A program made the position numbers and the translations under genes. A stretch of 64,000 bases of DNA from Mangrovibacterium sp041596335. Its GTDB lineage: Bacteria > Bacteroidota > Bacteroidia > Bacteroidales > Prolixibacteraceae. Numbering within the stretch: position 1 is the first letter of the stretch; each line of letters opens with the position of its first letter. The notes under the pieces were generated by a model, which did not search any database, had not been told where the DNA came from, and saw only the letters and a list, made by a program, of their open reading frames with translations. Where the stretch lies: NCBI RefSeq assembly GCF_041596335.1, contig NZ_JBFHIT010000017.1, forward strand, positions 11,228-75,227, read 5' to 3'. Positions 28,557 through 39,400 of this stretch are shown here, piece after piece.

Positions 28557-31500
28557 CTAGAATCTCAGTTTTAAACCAAACAGTACGGTACGAATTGAAT
28601 AAGCCATTCCGTATGAATTCTGAAGTCCGGTTTCAGGATCTGGTCCTTTGTAATCAGTAAACGTAAATGGATTTTGAACGTCTAAAGACAAGTGCATATT
28701 TGAGACTTTCAGGGTATTTAAAACCGACTTTGGCATATCGTAGCCAATTCCAATATTTCCAACTTTCACAAACGACATATCCTCAAAATACCACTCTCCG
28801 GGGTCTCCCACCGAAACCATTGGCCGGCTTGCACTCTGGTTGTTCGGAGTCCAATACTCCATATCGATGGCATTAAATTTAGCGTTGTCGTTTTGGTAAG
28901 GTGAAAAGTTCTGGTAAAACTCGGAGTGTCCCAATACTCCTTGACGAGTATAAACCATAACCGAGAAATCGAAGTTTTTATACGACAGATTATTGGTGAT
29001 ACCACCTGTCCAATCGGGTGAATGCGAGCCAATCACAACTTTATCATTCGTATTAATGATATCGTCGTTGTTTTGGTCAACATATTTATACTGACCAGGA
29101 ACCGAGCCGTAAACAGCTGCTTCGTCAACCTCGTCCATTTGCCAGATACCGGCTACTTCGTAGGAATACATCGCATCGATCGCTTCACCAATCTGAAGAA
29201 CACCATGTCTTCCGTAAGGGATTTTATCCAGGTCACCTTCAATTGTCAGGATCTCATTTTTGTTTTTCGCAAAGTTGATGCTACTAGTCCATTTAAAGTC
29301 GCCCCGATCGATGTTCACCGTATTGACAACCAATTCAATACCTTTATTACGAACAGAACCGAAGTTACCGGTAGCACTCGAGAAACCTGTCAGCAGGAAC
29401 AACTCTTTGTCGAAAATGGCGTCTTCGGTTTTCTTGTTGTAGAACTCCGCTTCAACACGAATTCTGCTATCAAAGAAACTAGCGTCGAAACCAATGTTAT
29501 ATTCTTTAGAGATTTCCCATCCTAATTCGGCATTTGAAAGCGAAGTAACACCTTTTCCGGTAGCCAAATTATCTCCGTACAGATAGGTTACATCTGCCAG
29601 ATAGGCTTGCGAAGCATACCGGCTAACAACAGCATCGTTACCCGATTCACCATAACTAAGGCGAAGTTTCAGGTTGCTTAACCAGTCGATGTCCTGCATA
29701 AAGCTTTCTTCGCTTACACGCCATGCGAAAGCTGCCGATGGGAAGAACGCCCACTTGTGATCTTTGGCAAGTTTCGAAGAACCATCATAACGACCAGTTG
29801 CAGTAAGCATATACTTATCGTTGATATTGTAGTTTAAACGTGCCGCAAAAGCAGCCAGTGTTTCTTTCGAATAGTAGGTATCGTAGGCACGAACATCGGT
29901 ACCAACGGCTGTATTGTAGAAACTGTAACTATCTGAATCGATGTTGCGGGTTTCGATGTCACTACCTTCATCCTGTTGATGCCAAATTGAAGAGATTAAA
30001 GTTCCTTTTAGCTCATGTCCATCTTTAATTTTCACATCAAAATTGGCCACGTTATCCCAGGTATACGAGTTGGTAAAATCAGTTTCGTAATACGCTCTGA
30101 CTCTGCTGGCATTGTTCTGTGACGATTTGGTAAGCAAGCCCCGGTATTCGCCATAACGTTTTGAGTTGACATTTGGCGCGAAACTGGTTTTAAAGCTCAC
30201 CCACGACAGCGGCTTAATTTCAGCATAAATATTTGCGATAAAGCTATTTGAACGGGTATTCACAGTCCACGACCCTTGATCTTCGTAGATCGGATTGATA
30301 AAACGCTGATCCTGTTCATCGGGGATCAATCGAATCAGTCCATCTTCGTCATAAGGATTTACGGTTGGAGCCAATCGATGAGCACTTCTGAAAAGCTCTT
30401 TACTTCCTTCTTCACGTTCCGAATACGAAAAGTAAGTTTGAATTCCTACGGTTAAATAGTCTTTCACTTTTTTCGACACGGAAGCCCCAACATTATATCT
30501 TTCGTAGCCCTCAATTCCCATCACACCTTCATCGCTTGTGTAACCAATAGAGGCGTTGTAAACCAATCCGTTTTGTCCACCTGACATCCCCAGAGTATGG
30601 TTAGTCTGAATTCCGGTATGGGTTAATAAATCCCGCCAATCGGTGTAATTTCTGTTGGCAACATTATCTAATTCGTTCTGACCAATAAAGACCAGGTTGT
30701 AGTCCAGCGGAAGAGCGTTCCAGCTTTCAATGGATGCGTTACCGCCAGCAACGACGCTTTTCCACTGTGTGGCACGCAAATAATCTTCGGCCCAGGCAAC
30801 ATACTCGTCGCCCGAAAACATATCTGGTTCGTTTACAGTTTGATTAACCCCAAAAGAACCATCGTAAGTGAAAACTGTCTTGCCTTCAAATCCTGATTTG
30901 GTAGTGATAATGACCACGCCATTTGCACCCCTTGAACCATAAATGGCAGTTGCCGACGCATCTTTCAACACATCCATTTTTTCAATGTCGGCAGGATTCA
31001 CAATGCTGATATCCTCCATAAAAATTCCGTCGACAACGTAAAGAGGCTGCCCCAAATCCGCTGTAGGATCGTCGCTAACACCATCGTTTCCGACGTTGCT
31101 GTTTTTGATTACCGTATTTCCCCTGATTTTGATCGCCATTGGAGCTCCAGGCTTCGAACTCAGCTTGCGAACATCAACACCGGCCATACGCCCCTGCATT
31201 GCCTGGGCTACATCCGTCTTATTCATTTCAGTAAGCATATCGGCATCCATCGAGGCAACGGAGCCAGTTAAATCGCGCTTTTTTACGCTTCCATAACCAA
31301 TCGCAACCACTTCGTTAAGTCCGATCGATTCTTCTACAAGCATGACATTGTAAACCATTGCTGTTCCAACCGCTTTCTCAACGGTTTTCATTCCTACAAA
31401 AGAAAATTGAAGCAATTTGGCACTAGCCGGAACGGATAGCGTGAATTTCCCATCCATATCTGTAATCGTTCCATTCGTTGTCCCTTTTTCAACGATGGTT

Positions 31501-31628
31501 ACGCCAGGAAGACTAACTCCTTCCGAGTCGGTTACCACACCTGTTAGTGTGCGTTGTTGCGCCCAACTCATGGTCGTAAAACCAATCAGGAAGCACACAA
31601 TCATTGTTAGTTTAAGTAGTTTTCTCAT
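28557..31628 (-). CDS. SusC/RagA-type TonB-dependent outer-membrane transporter
   Basis: About 1023 residues from ATG 31628; in-frame codons at 31658 and 31661 would put 10-11 residues before the signal peptide and lie too near the -7 box. After the leader (ends SWAQQ) a carboxypeptidase-like domain (about 25-100, 'GVVTDSEGVSLPGVTIVEKG') leads into the plug with 'VAIGYGSVKKRDLTGSV' and 'DVLKDASATAIYGSRGANG'. The 22-strand barrel ends in an aromatic residue (LKLRF). It imports oligosaccharides across the outer membrane with SusD. It is the first gene of the minus-arm operon. The 434-base region upstream, to the regulator stop at 32063, has no convincing gene. Confidence 0.96.
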   Translation of the reverse strand: MRKLLKLTMIVCFLIGFTTMSWAQQRTLTGVVTDSEGVSLPGVTIVEKGTTNGTITDMDGKFTLSVPASAKLLQFSFVGMKTVEKAVGTAMVYNVMLVEESIGLNEVVAIGYGSVKKRDLTGSVASMDADMLTEMNKTDVAQAMQGRMAGVDVRKLSSKPGAPMAIKIRGNTVIKNSNVGNDGVSDDPTADLGQPLYVVDGIFMEDISIVNPADIEKMDVLKDASATAIYGSRGANGVVIITTKSGFEGKTVFTYDGSFGVNQTVNEPDMFSGDEYVAWAEDYLRATQWKSVVAGGNASIESWNALPLDYNLVFIGQNELDNVANRNYTDWRDLLTHTGIQTNHTLGMSGGQNGLVYNASIGYTSDEGVMGIEGYERYNVGASVSKKVKDYLTVGIQTYFSYSEREEGSKELFRSAHRLAPTVNPYDEDGLIRLIPDEQDQRFINPIYEDQGSWTVNTRSNSFIANIYAEIKPLSWVSFKTSFAPNVNSKRYGEYRGLLTKSSQNNASRVRAYYETDFTNSYTWDNVANFDVKIKDGHELKGTLISSIWHQQDEGSDIETRNIDSDSYSFYNTAVGTDVRAYDTYYSKETLAAFAARLNYNINDKYMLTATGRYDGSSKLAKDHKWAFFPSAAFAWRVSEESFMQDIDWLSNLKLRLSYGESGNDAVVSRYASQAYLADVTYLYGDNLATGKGVTSLSNAELGWEISKEYNIGFDASFFDSRIRVEAEFYNKKTEDAIFDKELFLLTGFSSATGNFGSVRNKGIELVVNTVNIDRGDFKWTSSINFAKNKNEILTIEGDLDKIPYGRHGVLQIGEAIDAMYSYEVAGIWQMDEVDEAAVYGSVPGQYKYVDQNNDDIINTNDKVVIGSHSPDWTGGITNNLSYKNFDFSVMVYTRQGVLGHSEFYQNFSPYQNDNAKFNAIDMEYWTPNNQSASRPMVSVGDPGEWYFEDMSFVKVGNIGIGYDMPKSVLNTLKVSNMHLSLDVQNPFTFTDYKGPDPETGLQNSYGMAYSIRTVLFGLKLRF

Positions 31629-31663
31629 AAATAGATTTGATTTGATTTTGAAATACATCACAA

Positions 31664-31730
31664 CAAATGTAAAAGGATGTTAAAAAAGGGATATGGATTT
31701 TCCATCCCGAAACATGGACAGATCAATCAG
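31664..31730 (-). promoter_or_regulatory. Putative promoter and operator of the minus-arm susC operon
   Basis: CAAATGTA (31664-31671) is TACATTTG on the minus strand, a perfect fit to the Bacteroidota -7 element TAnnTTTG, and lies 36 nt before the start. The segment ATGGATTTTCCATCCCG (31693-31709) begins 29 nt from the box, and ATGGACAGATCAATCAG (31714-31730) follows 21 bp later, the same geometry as at the GH3, GH92 and PI-PLC genes. The first copy lies within an inverted repeat (31688-31708, GGGAT..GGA / TCC..ATCCC). There is no clear -33 TTTG, which suggests dependence on an activator. Confidence 0.6.
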
Positions 31731-32062
31731 CAAACACAACACACTGGCTACATGACAGATACAACACACACCAACAGAGCGTTTCTGAATATCAGGCCAA
31801 AATAAAATGAATTTTGCAGGAATAATCCATCCCATAAAGCGACAAATTTTACAGAAAACAGGAGTAGGCAACTTGAATTATGGTGGGGAAGCATATCAAA
31901 AAAACATCTAATTCGTCAGCTGAAAGACCGAAGTACAATTCACGGCAATCAGGAATCCGGAAAATCAACACACTTTTGTGTCATCAATTTCGAAAGCCCA
32001 AAATGAACGTGATTCGGTGGAACAAATTCACCCGGGATGGTTGGATCCGGAAGTAAGAATAT

Positions 32063-35000
32063 TTATTCGCCCGCCGGATACTTACTTGGCGAGATACCAA
32101 ACTGCTTTTTGAAACATTTACTGAAATACAACGCATCATTAAATCCGACTCGATAGGCGATTTCAGAGATCCTCAACTCAGACTCTTTGATCAAAAGTGC
32201 CGCCTTTTTCAGGCGGTAAGTCCGAACGAATTCAACCGGCGAAAGGTCGGTAATGCTTTTTATTTTGCGATAAAGTTGCGACGAGCTAACGCCAAGCCCT
32301 TTACAAAGATTTTCAATGTCAAATTCCGAATTATCAAGATTCTTGTCAATTAATTCAATCACCCGATTTAAGAAATCTTCATCGATCTTCGAAAAAGTTA
32401 GTTCCTTGGACGTTACCTCCTGGTGGCTGCCAAAGCCGGCTTTTAGTTTCTTAAAGTTGTCGAGGATGTTCCGAATCCGAATTTTCAACAATTCCGGTTC
32501 AAACGGTTTGGTAATATAATCGTCGGCTCCCATTTTGTATCCGGAGATTTTGCTTTCAATAGAAGTTAGGGCAGTCATTAAAATAACCGGGATGTGACTG
32601 ATTTCTGAATTTGATTTTAGGTTTTCACAGAACTGCAAACCATCCATCTGATCCATCATTACATCAGAAATAACCAAATTTGGATTTTCAGTGACACAAA
32701 TTTTCAAGCCATCAACACCGTTGGATGCCGTATAGATTTGGTATTCTTCTGACAATAAATCACGGAGAAAATCACGTAATTCCAGATTGTCTTCGATTAA
32801 AAGAATACGCGGCTTGTTTTCAGATTTTTCGGGAATTTCAGTCGGGTCATTCTTTGCATACGAATGAGTTAGCAGCTCTTTTGTCCGGCGGTCAGCATCG
32901 CGCTTAAAATCGAAGATCTCTTCTTCCGAATACAGATCTTTCCCCAAAGGAAGGTGAATAGTGAAACAGGTTTCACCGGGCACACTGTCCAGCTTAATTT
33001 CACCATGATGCAACTCAACCAATGTTTTTACAAACGAAAGGCCAATGCCTGAACCTGTGTTTAAAGCCCCCGACTCTTCCTTGATCTGATAGAAACGCTC
33101 AAATATTTTTTCGTGAAACTGCTTCGGTATTCCTTTCCCGTTGTCGGTTATTTTAAGTTCGACATATCCCGATGGGAATTTGATGTTTTGCTCTCCGGTC
33201 CGCAATTCAATTTTGATACGTCCATACTCGGGTGTGTATTTAAAAGCATTCGAAAGAATATTAAAGATCATGATATCCAGCTTTTCCTGATCAAACCAAC
33301 CAGTCACAAATGCCGAATCATTGGTAAATGTCAGATCAATCGATTTTTCCTTTGCCATATATTCGAATGCGGCAATGTTCGACTCAATGGCCTCAACAAT
33401 ATTCAGCTGAATCGTTTTCAATTTCATTCCTTCGAAGAGTGATTTTCGGAAGTCGAGAAACTGATTCACCAGAGATAAAAGTCGTTGCGAGTTATTCAGG
33501 ATCAGGTCATGTAGTTTCGACGTTTTACCGTCAGCTTTCTCCTCGCTAATCAGTTGCTTTATCGGCCCCATGATGAGGGTCAACGGGGTGCGCAGCTCAT
33601 GCGAAATATTGGTATAAAAGCGAAGTCGCTCATTGTTGAACTTTTCTTCTTTTTCGCGCTTTACGCGTTCAATCAAAAGTTCACGTTTCAGTTGAATACG
33701 GGCTAAAATAACCCGTCGCGACTGAATAAAAACGGCTATGGCAATGATAAAATAGATGAAGAGTGCCAACGAGCTCAAAAATGGCGAAGGTTTAACCCGA
33801 ATGATCAGTTTTGCTGATTCTTCGCTCCAGACTCCATCATTATTTGCGGCAAAAACCTCGAAAATATATTTCCCCCGACTTAAGTTGGTGTAGTGCGCTA
33901 AACGCTCGGTTCCGGTATGCCATTCCTTATCATATCCGTGCAAAATATATTTGTATTTATTCTCTCTGGTATTCACATACGAGGTTGATGTAAACCCTAA
34001 GGTAAAATCCTTATTCTGATGATTTAACACAAGTTCGTCCTGACGATTGAGATTCTTGCTTAAAACCAACTGCCCGTTGAGCTGTGTCCCAACCTGAATT
34101 TCAGTATTATTGACAATGAGCTTGTTGAAAATCGGTTTAGGAGAGAATGCGTTATTCAATGGCTCTGATGTATTGAACCGATAGATCTGATCAAACCCAC
34201 TCAGATACAACTGGTCATTTTTATCAATAAAAAATCCCCTGCGATTATACTGACTACTTCTGGTTCCGTTGTTTACACTAAAAAAACGGATCTGATCGGT
34301 TGTGGGTTCCCACCTTGCAATGCGGTTAAAATTTAGATTTAGCCAAATGCTTTGTTGCGAGTCGAGTTGAATATTGGTAACCCACAAATTACCAACATCC
34401 GGAAACTTTTTGGATTTAAATGTATTGGTTTGTTCGTTGTACAGATAAAAACCATTTCGGCCGCCGACAAATATTTCACCACTGGCCGATTCTTCAATAT
34501 CATTAAATATATTGGGATTTAGAATCGAATCACTTTGATCGGGCAGATAGTATTCAAAAGCACTTAAACCGGCTTTTCGTTTAAAAACTCCCAACTGAGT
34601 AGCAATCCATAAACTTCGGTTTTTGTCGATCAGGATATCATTGATCTGAACATCGCCTGACAAACCATTTTCGGCCGTAAAGCGCTTTGTTCGGGGATTG
34701 AAATATTTTAGCCCTTCGCCTCCTGTACCAACAAGAATATTACCGTTAGCATCTTCAGCAAGCGAATAAATTGGTGTGTTCTTCGGCGAATGTTTGTAGG
34801 TTGAAAAATCCTGCGTTTTCCCATCCATCTTTATTAATACTCCATTGTAACTTCCAGCCCAAATATTCTTTTTCGAATCAATTAAAATGGCATACAACTT
34901 TTCCTCAAACTGTTCGAACCCAATTGTTCCCGGAAAATTCGAGATACTGGTTTCGTCACTAAATAAAATGCCATGCGAAAGAGTCAGGATTAGGTGACCA

Positions 35001-36130
35001 TTTTTGTAGGGGTGAAACGCGGTTGCTGTTTGTTCCGGGAGTTGGCTGATTGATTCACCGCTAACTTGCTCAAACTGATTCTGATAAAGATCATACTTAT
35101 TCAATCCGTTTTCGGTTCCGATCCACATGCACCCCGACTTGTCCTCAAAAAAATCCATGATTTGCGCATGCGATATCGACTGGTTATCTTTTCGGTCGTG
35201 GACAAACAAATCAAAATTACCGGTAGTTAGATCCTCGAATTGCTTACACAATATTAATCCACCCCAGGTGCCAATCCATAATTTTCCATTTTGATCTCGG
35301 GTTATCGTTCGGAAAAAATTGCCCATTTCGCCCATCGGAGAGCCCGTGAACGAGTAGTAATTAAAACGATTAGTTTGAGGATCAAATAAGTTTATGCCGT
35401 TTCGCGTACCAATGGCAATTTTACTATCGGTATCCTGAAACAGACAATAAACATCGTTACTTGTCAGTTTCAGTGAGTCATTTTCGATTCGGTAGTTTTG
35501 CAACGAGTCGATCTTCGAATCGGAATAGGTAAAACTAAAAACACCATCGCCAAAAGTTCCAACCCATATTTTGCCATCATTCCCAAACAATATCGACTTA
35601 ACATACGGACGAGAGTTTCCGATCGTATTTTTGAATTCAATTTTTATAAATCCATCCCGGAGGGAGTCATATACATTAACACCCGAATCATATGTGCCTA
35701 TAAATATTCGGCCACGTTTGTCCATTTGCAGACTTCTGATTTTGTCGCTGCTAATGGATCCAGGTTCCTTTTCGCTGTGATAGTAGGTAATTAACTCTTC
35801 GGTAATCAGATTGTATTTCGATAATCCGTGATTGGTTCCAATCCAAATGTTGTTGTTCAAATCCTTCAACAGCGCAACAACGTCATTATTAATCTGCTCG
35901 TTGTTTCTAAAACGCTGTTGCACAACAAACTCATCACCTTCGTACTTGTACAATCCGCTAAACGTAGCAATCCATAAAACCCCGTCGTCATCCTGAATTA
36001 TTTGTCTGACACTTAGATTAGCCTCACCTTCCTGCGATAATATTTTATCAAAAGACTTGTTTTGCGCAGAACTGACTTTAAATGTCAGCAATAAGAGGAA
36101 GAAAAGGATGCTATAGTTTTTTACAGTCAT
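32063..36130 (-). CDS. Hybrid two-component system regulator (HTCS), minus arm
   Basis: A 1355-residue fused sensor-regulator. After a signal peptide (ends SSAQ), a periplasmic two-propeller sensor with many 'WIGT..GL..Y' repeats runs to about residue 700. A Y_Y_Y domain (about 705-775) and a membrane helix (about 780-800) follow. The kinase has the H-box ISHELRTPLTLIMGP near 843, N-box 'FNILSNAFKYTPEYG', and G-boxes 'DNGKGIP' and 'GSGIGLSF'. The receiver has 'LLIEDN' and the phospho-acceptor in 'VISDVMMDQMDG' near 1154. An AraC-type HTH (about 1255-1350) completes it. Known HTCS proteins sense an oligosaccharide in the periplasm and switch on the adjacent susCD operon. Its likely target is the minus-arm repeats. 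Confidence 0.95.
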   Translation of the reverse strand: MTVKNYSILFFLLLLTFKVSSAQNKSFDKILSQEGEANLSVRQIIQDDDGVLWIATFSGLYKYEGDEFVVQQRFRNNEQINNDVVALLKDLNNNIWIGTNHGLSKYNLITEELITYYHSEKEPGSISSDKIRSLQMDKRGRIFIGTYDSGVNVYDSLRDGFIKIEFKNTIGNSRPYVKSILFGNDGKIWVGTFGDGVFSFTYSDSKIDSLQNYRIENDSLKLTSNDVYCLFQDTDSKIAIGTRNGINLFDPQTNRFNYYSFTGSPMGEMGNFFRTITRDQNGKLWIGTWGGLILCKQFEDLTTGNFDLFVHDRKDNQSISHAQIMDFFEDKSGCMWIGTENGLNKYDLYQNQFEQVSGESISQLPEQTATAFHPYKNGHLILTLSHGILFSDETSISNFPGTIGFEQFEEKLYAILIDSKKNIWAGSYNGVLIKMDGKTQDFSTYKHSPKNTPIYSLAEDANGNILVGTGGEGLKYFNPRTKRFTAENGLSGDVQINDILIDKNRSLWIATQLGVFKRKAGLSAFEYYLPDQSDSILNPNIFNDIEESASGEIFVGGRNGFYLYNEQTNTFKSKKFPDVGNLWVTNIQLDSQQSIWLNLNFNRIARWEPTTDQIRFFSVNNGTRSSQYNRRGFFIDKNDQLYLSGFDQIYRFNTSEPLNNAFSPKPIFNKLIVNNTEIQVGTQLNGQLVLSKNLNRQDELVLNHQNKDFTLGFTSTSYVNTRENKYKYILHGYDKEWHTGTERLAHYTNLSRGKYIFEVFAANNDGVWSEESAKLIIRVKPSPFLSSLALFIYFIIAIAVFIQSRRVILARIQLKRELLIERVKREKEEKFNNERLRFYTNISHELRTPLTLIMGPIKQLISEEKADGKTSKLHDLILNNSQRLLSLVNQFLDFRKSLFEGMKLKTIQLNIVEAIESNIAAFEYMAKEKSIDLTFTNDSAFVTGWFDQEKLDIMIFNILSNAFKYTPEYGRIKIELRTGEQNIKFPSGYVELKITDNGKGIPKQFHEKIFERFYQIKEESGALNTGSGIGLSFVKTLVELHHGEIKLDSVPGETCFTIHLPLGKDLYSEEEIFDFKRDADRRTKELLTHSYAKNDPTEIPEKSENKPRILLIEDNLELRDFLRDLLSEEYQIYTASNGVDGLKICVTENPNLVISDVMMDQMDGLQFCENLKSNSEISHIPVILMTALTSIESKISGYKMGADDYITKPFEPELLKIRIRNILDNFKKLKAGFGSHQEVTSKELTFSKIDEDFLNRVIELIDKNLDNSEFDIENLCKGLGVSSSQLYRKIKSITDLSPVEFVRTYRLKKAALLIKESELRISEIAYRVGFNDALYFSKCFKKQFGISPSKYPAGE

Positions 36131-36332
36131 TTAGCAGGTGTCGGGATGGTTACAATTTGGGCAAAGTAAATGATTCTGCATCACAAACCCAATAATTGCC
36201 TCGAGTATAATACTTATTGATAGCGCATTGAACAGGGTAGAAAACAGTTTCAACTCACCAATGGTTCAATGCCGGTCGAATCAACCCAAAGAAGGAAATA
36301 TTTGATTCAAAGTCACCTTCTTAGTTCAGCCA

Positions 36333-36365
36333 TTTCCGGCACCGTTGTCGTAAAAAATAAATTTG
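36333..36365 (+). promoter_or_regulatory. Putative promoter of the plus-arm HTCS gene
   Basis: TAAATTTG (36358-36365) matches the TAnnTTTG -7 element perfectly. TTTC (36333-36336), one base off the -33 TTTG, lies 21 nt upstream. The start codon is 53 nt from the end of the -7 box. It lies in the 287-base gap between the divergent regulators; no equally good promoter was seen for the minus-strand regulator. Confidence 0.5.
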
Positions 36366-36417
36366 AATATCTTCAATGCGATTTTTACCTGCTTAACCTG
36401 TTGCCTAAACTAAATTT

Positions 36418-39400
36418 ATGGAAAAGAAAACGACACGAAGTGAGATTTTCATTCTGACTCTAATCTGTACACTATTCGTTTTCAGTAGTTTCGGTATAAA
36501 CTTCAGAAAATACGACATGGGCTCGGGGCTTAGTCACAATTCGGTTATGTGTGTGACTCAATCGCAAGATGGATTTATCTGGATTGGAACACGAGACGGG
36601 CTTTGCCGATTCAACGGAGTTTCGAATACGGTCTACAAACAAAACTTCGACGATACAAACAGCATTTCAAATAACTCAATTAACTGCCTCTTCGAAGCTT
36701 CCGACGGAAAACTTTGGATTGGAACGACGATGGGGCTGAACTGCTATTCACCTAAAACTGACCGTTTCGAAAAATTCACGTTACAAGCCGATGGGAAAGG
36801 AATTTCACAAAATTATATTCGGGCAATCATCGAAACAAACGAAGGTAAAATACTGATTGGCAACCCGTTCGGGATTGACATCTACGATCCGACTACAAAT
36901 GCGTTTGAAGCCATTCCTATTGAGAAATCAAACACCTTAAAAGACAACATCATCACTTGCTTTTTCAAAGACAGCAACAACAGAATCTGGGTTGGACAGC
37001 GATCCGGAGTGTACCTATTCACCAACAATTCTTTCGAACGGGTTTGTCTGGATAAAAAACTGGAGTCGTTGTTCGATAAGTTTGAAATTCGGGACATCCG
37101 TGAAGATTCAAACGGCACTATTTGGGTAGCAACCGAGGAGTACGGACTCTATGCCTTTAAATACCAATCGAACCAATGCGAAGATTTCCGAAATTATACA
37201 GTCAGCAACAGTAACATCGTTTCAAACCATATTCGCAAAATTTATATTGCCGATGATGAAATCTGGATTGGCACCATGGATGGCCTGAGTATATTTTCAC
37301 CAACCAAAGGGTCCTTTAAAAATTTTCAATACAGCGCAGACGATCCTGACGGAATCAGCAACAATTCAATCCGCGACATTTTAGGCGATAATCAGGGAGG
37401 TATTTGGCTCGCCACTTATGCCGGTGGCGTGAATTACTATCATCCGCAAAATAATTTGTTCCCTCATTACAAATCGACAACAGAAGACACGAACTTTTTG
37501 ACCAGCAACGTAATATCCTTTTTCCTGGAGGAAAAAAATGGCGATCTGTGGATCGCTACTGAAGGTGGCGGTTTGATATTCAGAGAGTTTTCGAAAAATA
37601 AAACGAATCACTATTTGAACCAAAAGAATAGGAACAGTCTGGTTCAAAACTACGTAAAATCGTTGGCTCAGGACGAAAAAGGGAACCTGTGGATCGGAAC
37701 ATTCAACGGCCTTAGCTATTTCGACAGAGAAACCGGAATTTTCACCAACTACCTTAACGATCCGGAAGACCAGAATAGCCTGATAAAAAACCAAGTACAC
37801 AGCCTTTTCATCGACAACCAAAATTTAATTTGGATTGGAACCAACGGAGGTGGCCTGCAAACATTTAACCCGGCATCGAAACAATTTAAGTTGATATTGT
37901 CGGACGAAGTAAAAAATGTGAATGTGATCATGGCCGATCAGAAAGACAGAATTTGGGTTGGTCACCAAAGCGGATTGGCTTGTCTGGACCGGCTGACCGG
38001 CAAAAAAATCGACATCAGCTCGCTTCTAAAACAATTACCTCTGAGCGTTCAATACGTTCAATGCCTCTTCGAAGACCGTCTTGGCCGGATTTGGGTTGGC
38101 ACACAAGGATTCGGCCTTTTCCTGATTCACGAAGAAGAAATATTTTGGTATAATACCGAAAAGGGATTGCCCGACAATACGGTTAATGCCATTACAGAAG
38201 ACGCAAAAGGTAACTTTTGGCTCAGCACCAATCAAGGTGTTTCAAAGATTAATCTCGACGACTCGATTGAATCATCAACAAAACTAAAAAGCAAAACCTA
38301 CTCGAAAAGTCAGGGAATCCAAGGGCTTCAATTCCTGCCAAACAGTATCCTTCATTCAAAATCGGGGTTAATTTATGCTGGCGGCGTGAACGGATTTAAC
38401 GTTTTCGATCCGGAAAAGGTTGATGATCGTGACTTTTTCCCGCCAATAATTTTTACGGATCTCCGAATTCGCTCTAACACAAAAGAAGGCGTAAAACACT
38501 GGCCGGTTCAAAACTTAACTACCAGCCACCGTGATTTAAAACTCAACTATCAATTTCGCGATATTTCCGTCGATTTTCTGGGAATTAATTACACCGACCC
38601 AGAGAATACCTATTACCGTTACCAACTGTTGGGTATCGAAAAAGACTGGGTATACATTGCTAAACAGCGGACAATCAACTTCAATTATTTGCCTGCCGGG
38701 AAGTACGAATTACGCTTGCAGGCATCAACCAACGAATCAAATTGGGGAGACACCTATCAATCCCTTTCCTTTGAAATATTGCGTCCATGGTGGCTAACGG
38801 GTTGGGCTTTTGCGGGCTATTTACTGTTTCTTGGTTTGTTTCTGGCTATCTTTTTCAGTCTGTCGAAACGATGGGCGAACCTGAATAACCGATTGGAGAT
38901 GGAACAATTCCAGCGAACCAAAGAGGATGAGTTGCACCAGTTGAAACTTAAATTCTTCACCGATGTTAGCCACGAACTAAGAACTCCTTTAACTTTAATT
39001 GTTTCGCCGCTCGAACAAATTATACAGCAACCCGATTTAAACAGCCGGCTTCGGAACCAACTTTCGTTAATTCAGCGAAACGGAAACCGGATGATGCGGC
39101 TGATCAACAAAGTACTTGATTTGCGCCGCCTGGAAACCGGACACGAACAGTTAAAAGCGGCTCCGGGTGATCTGGTTAAATTTCTGACTGAAACCAGCTT
39201 GGCGTTTAAAGAATCGGCTACAGCAAAGAATATCGAGTTTAAATTCATTCCGCTGGAACCTACATTGGAGATTTATTTCGACCGGGATAAAATGGAAATG
39301 ATTCTGTACAACCTGTTATCGAATGCCATAAAAAACACCAAACAAAATGGCCGGATTACACTCGAACTTAGTGTAGCAAATACCGAACAGATAAGCAGAA

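Noticed and set aside
31680..31871. 63-codon minus-strand frame upstream of the minus-arm susC
   Set aside because: It lies across the putative operator, is rich in Cys and Trp without a pattern and lacks a family match.
31968..31981. ACACA/TGTGT inverted repeat near the HTCS stop
   Set aside because: The stem has five base pairs and no T-run, too weak to call a terminator.
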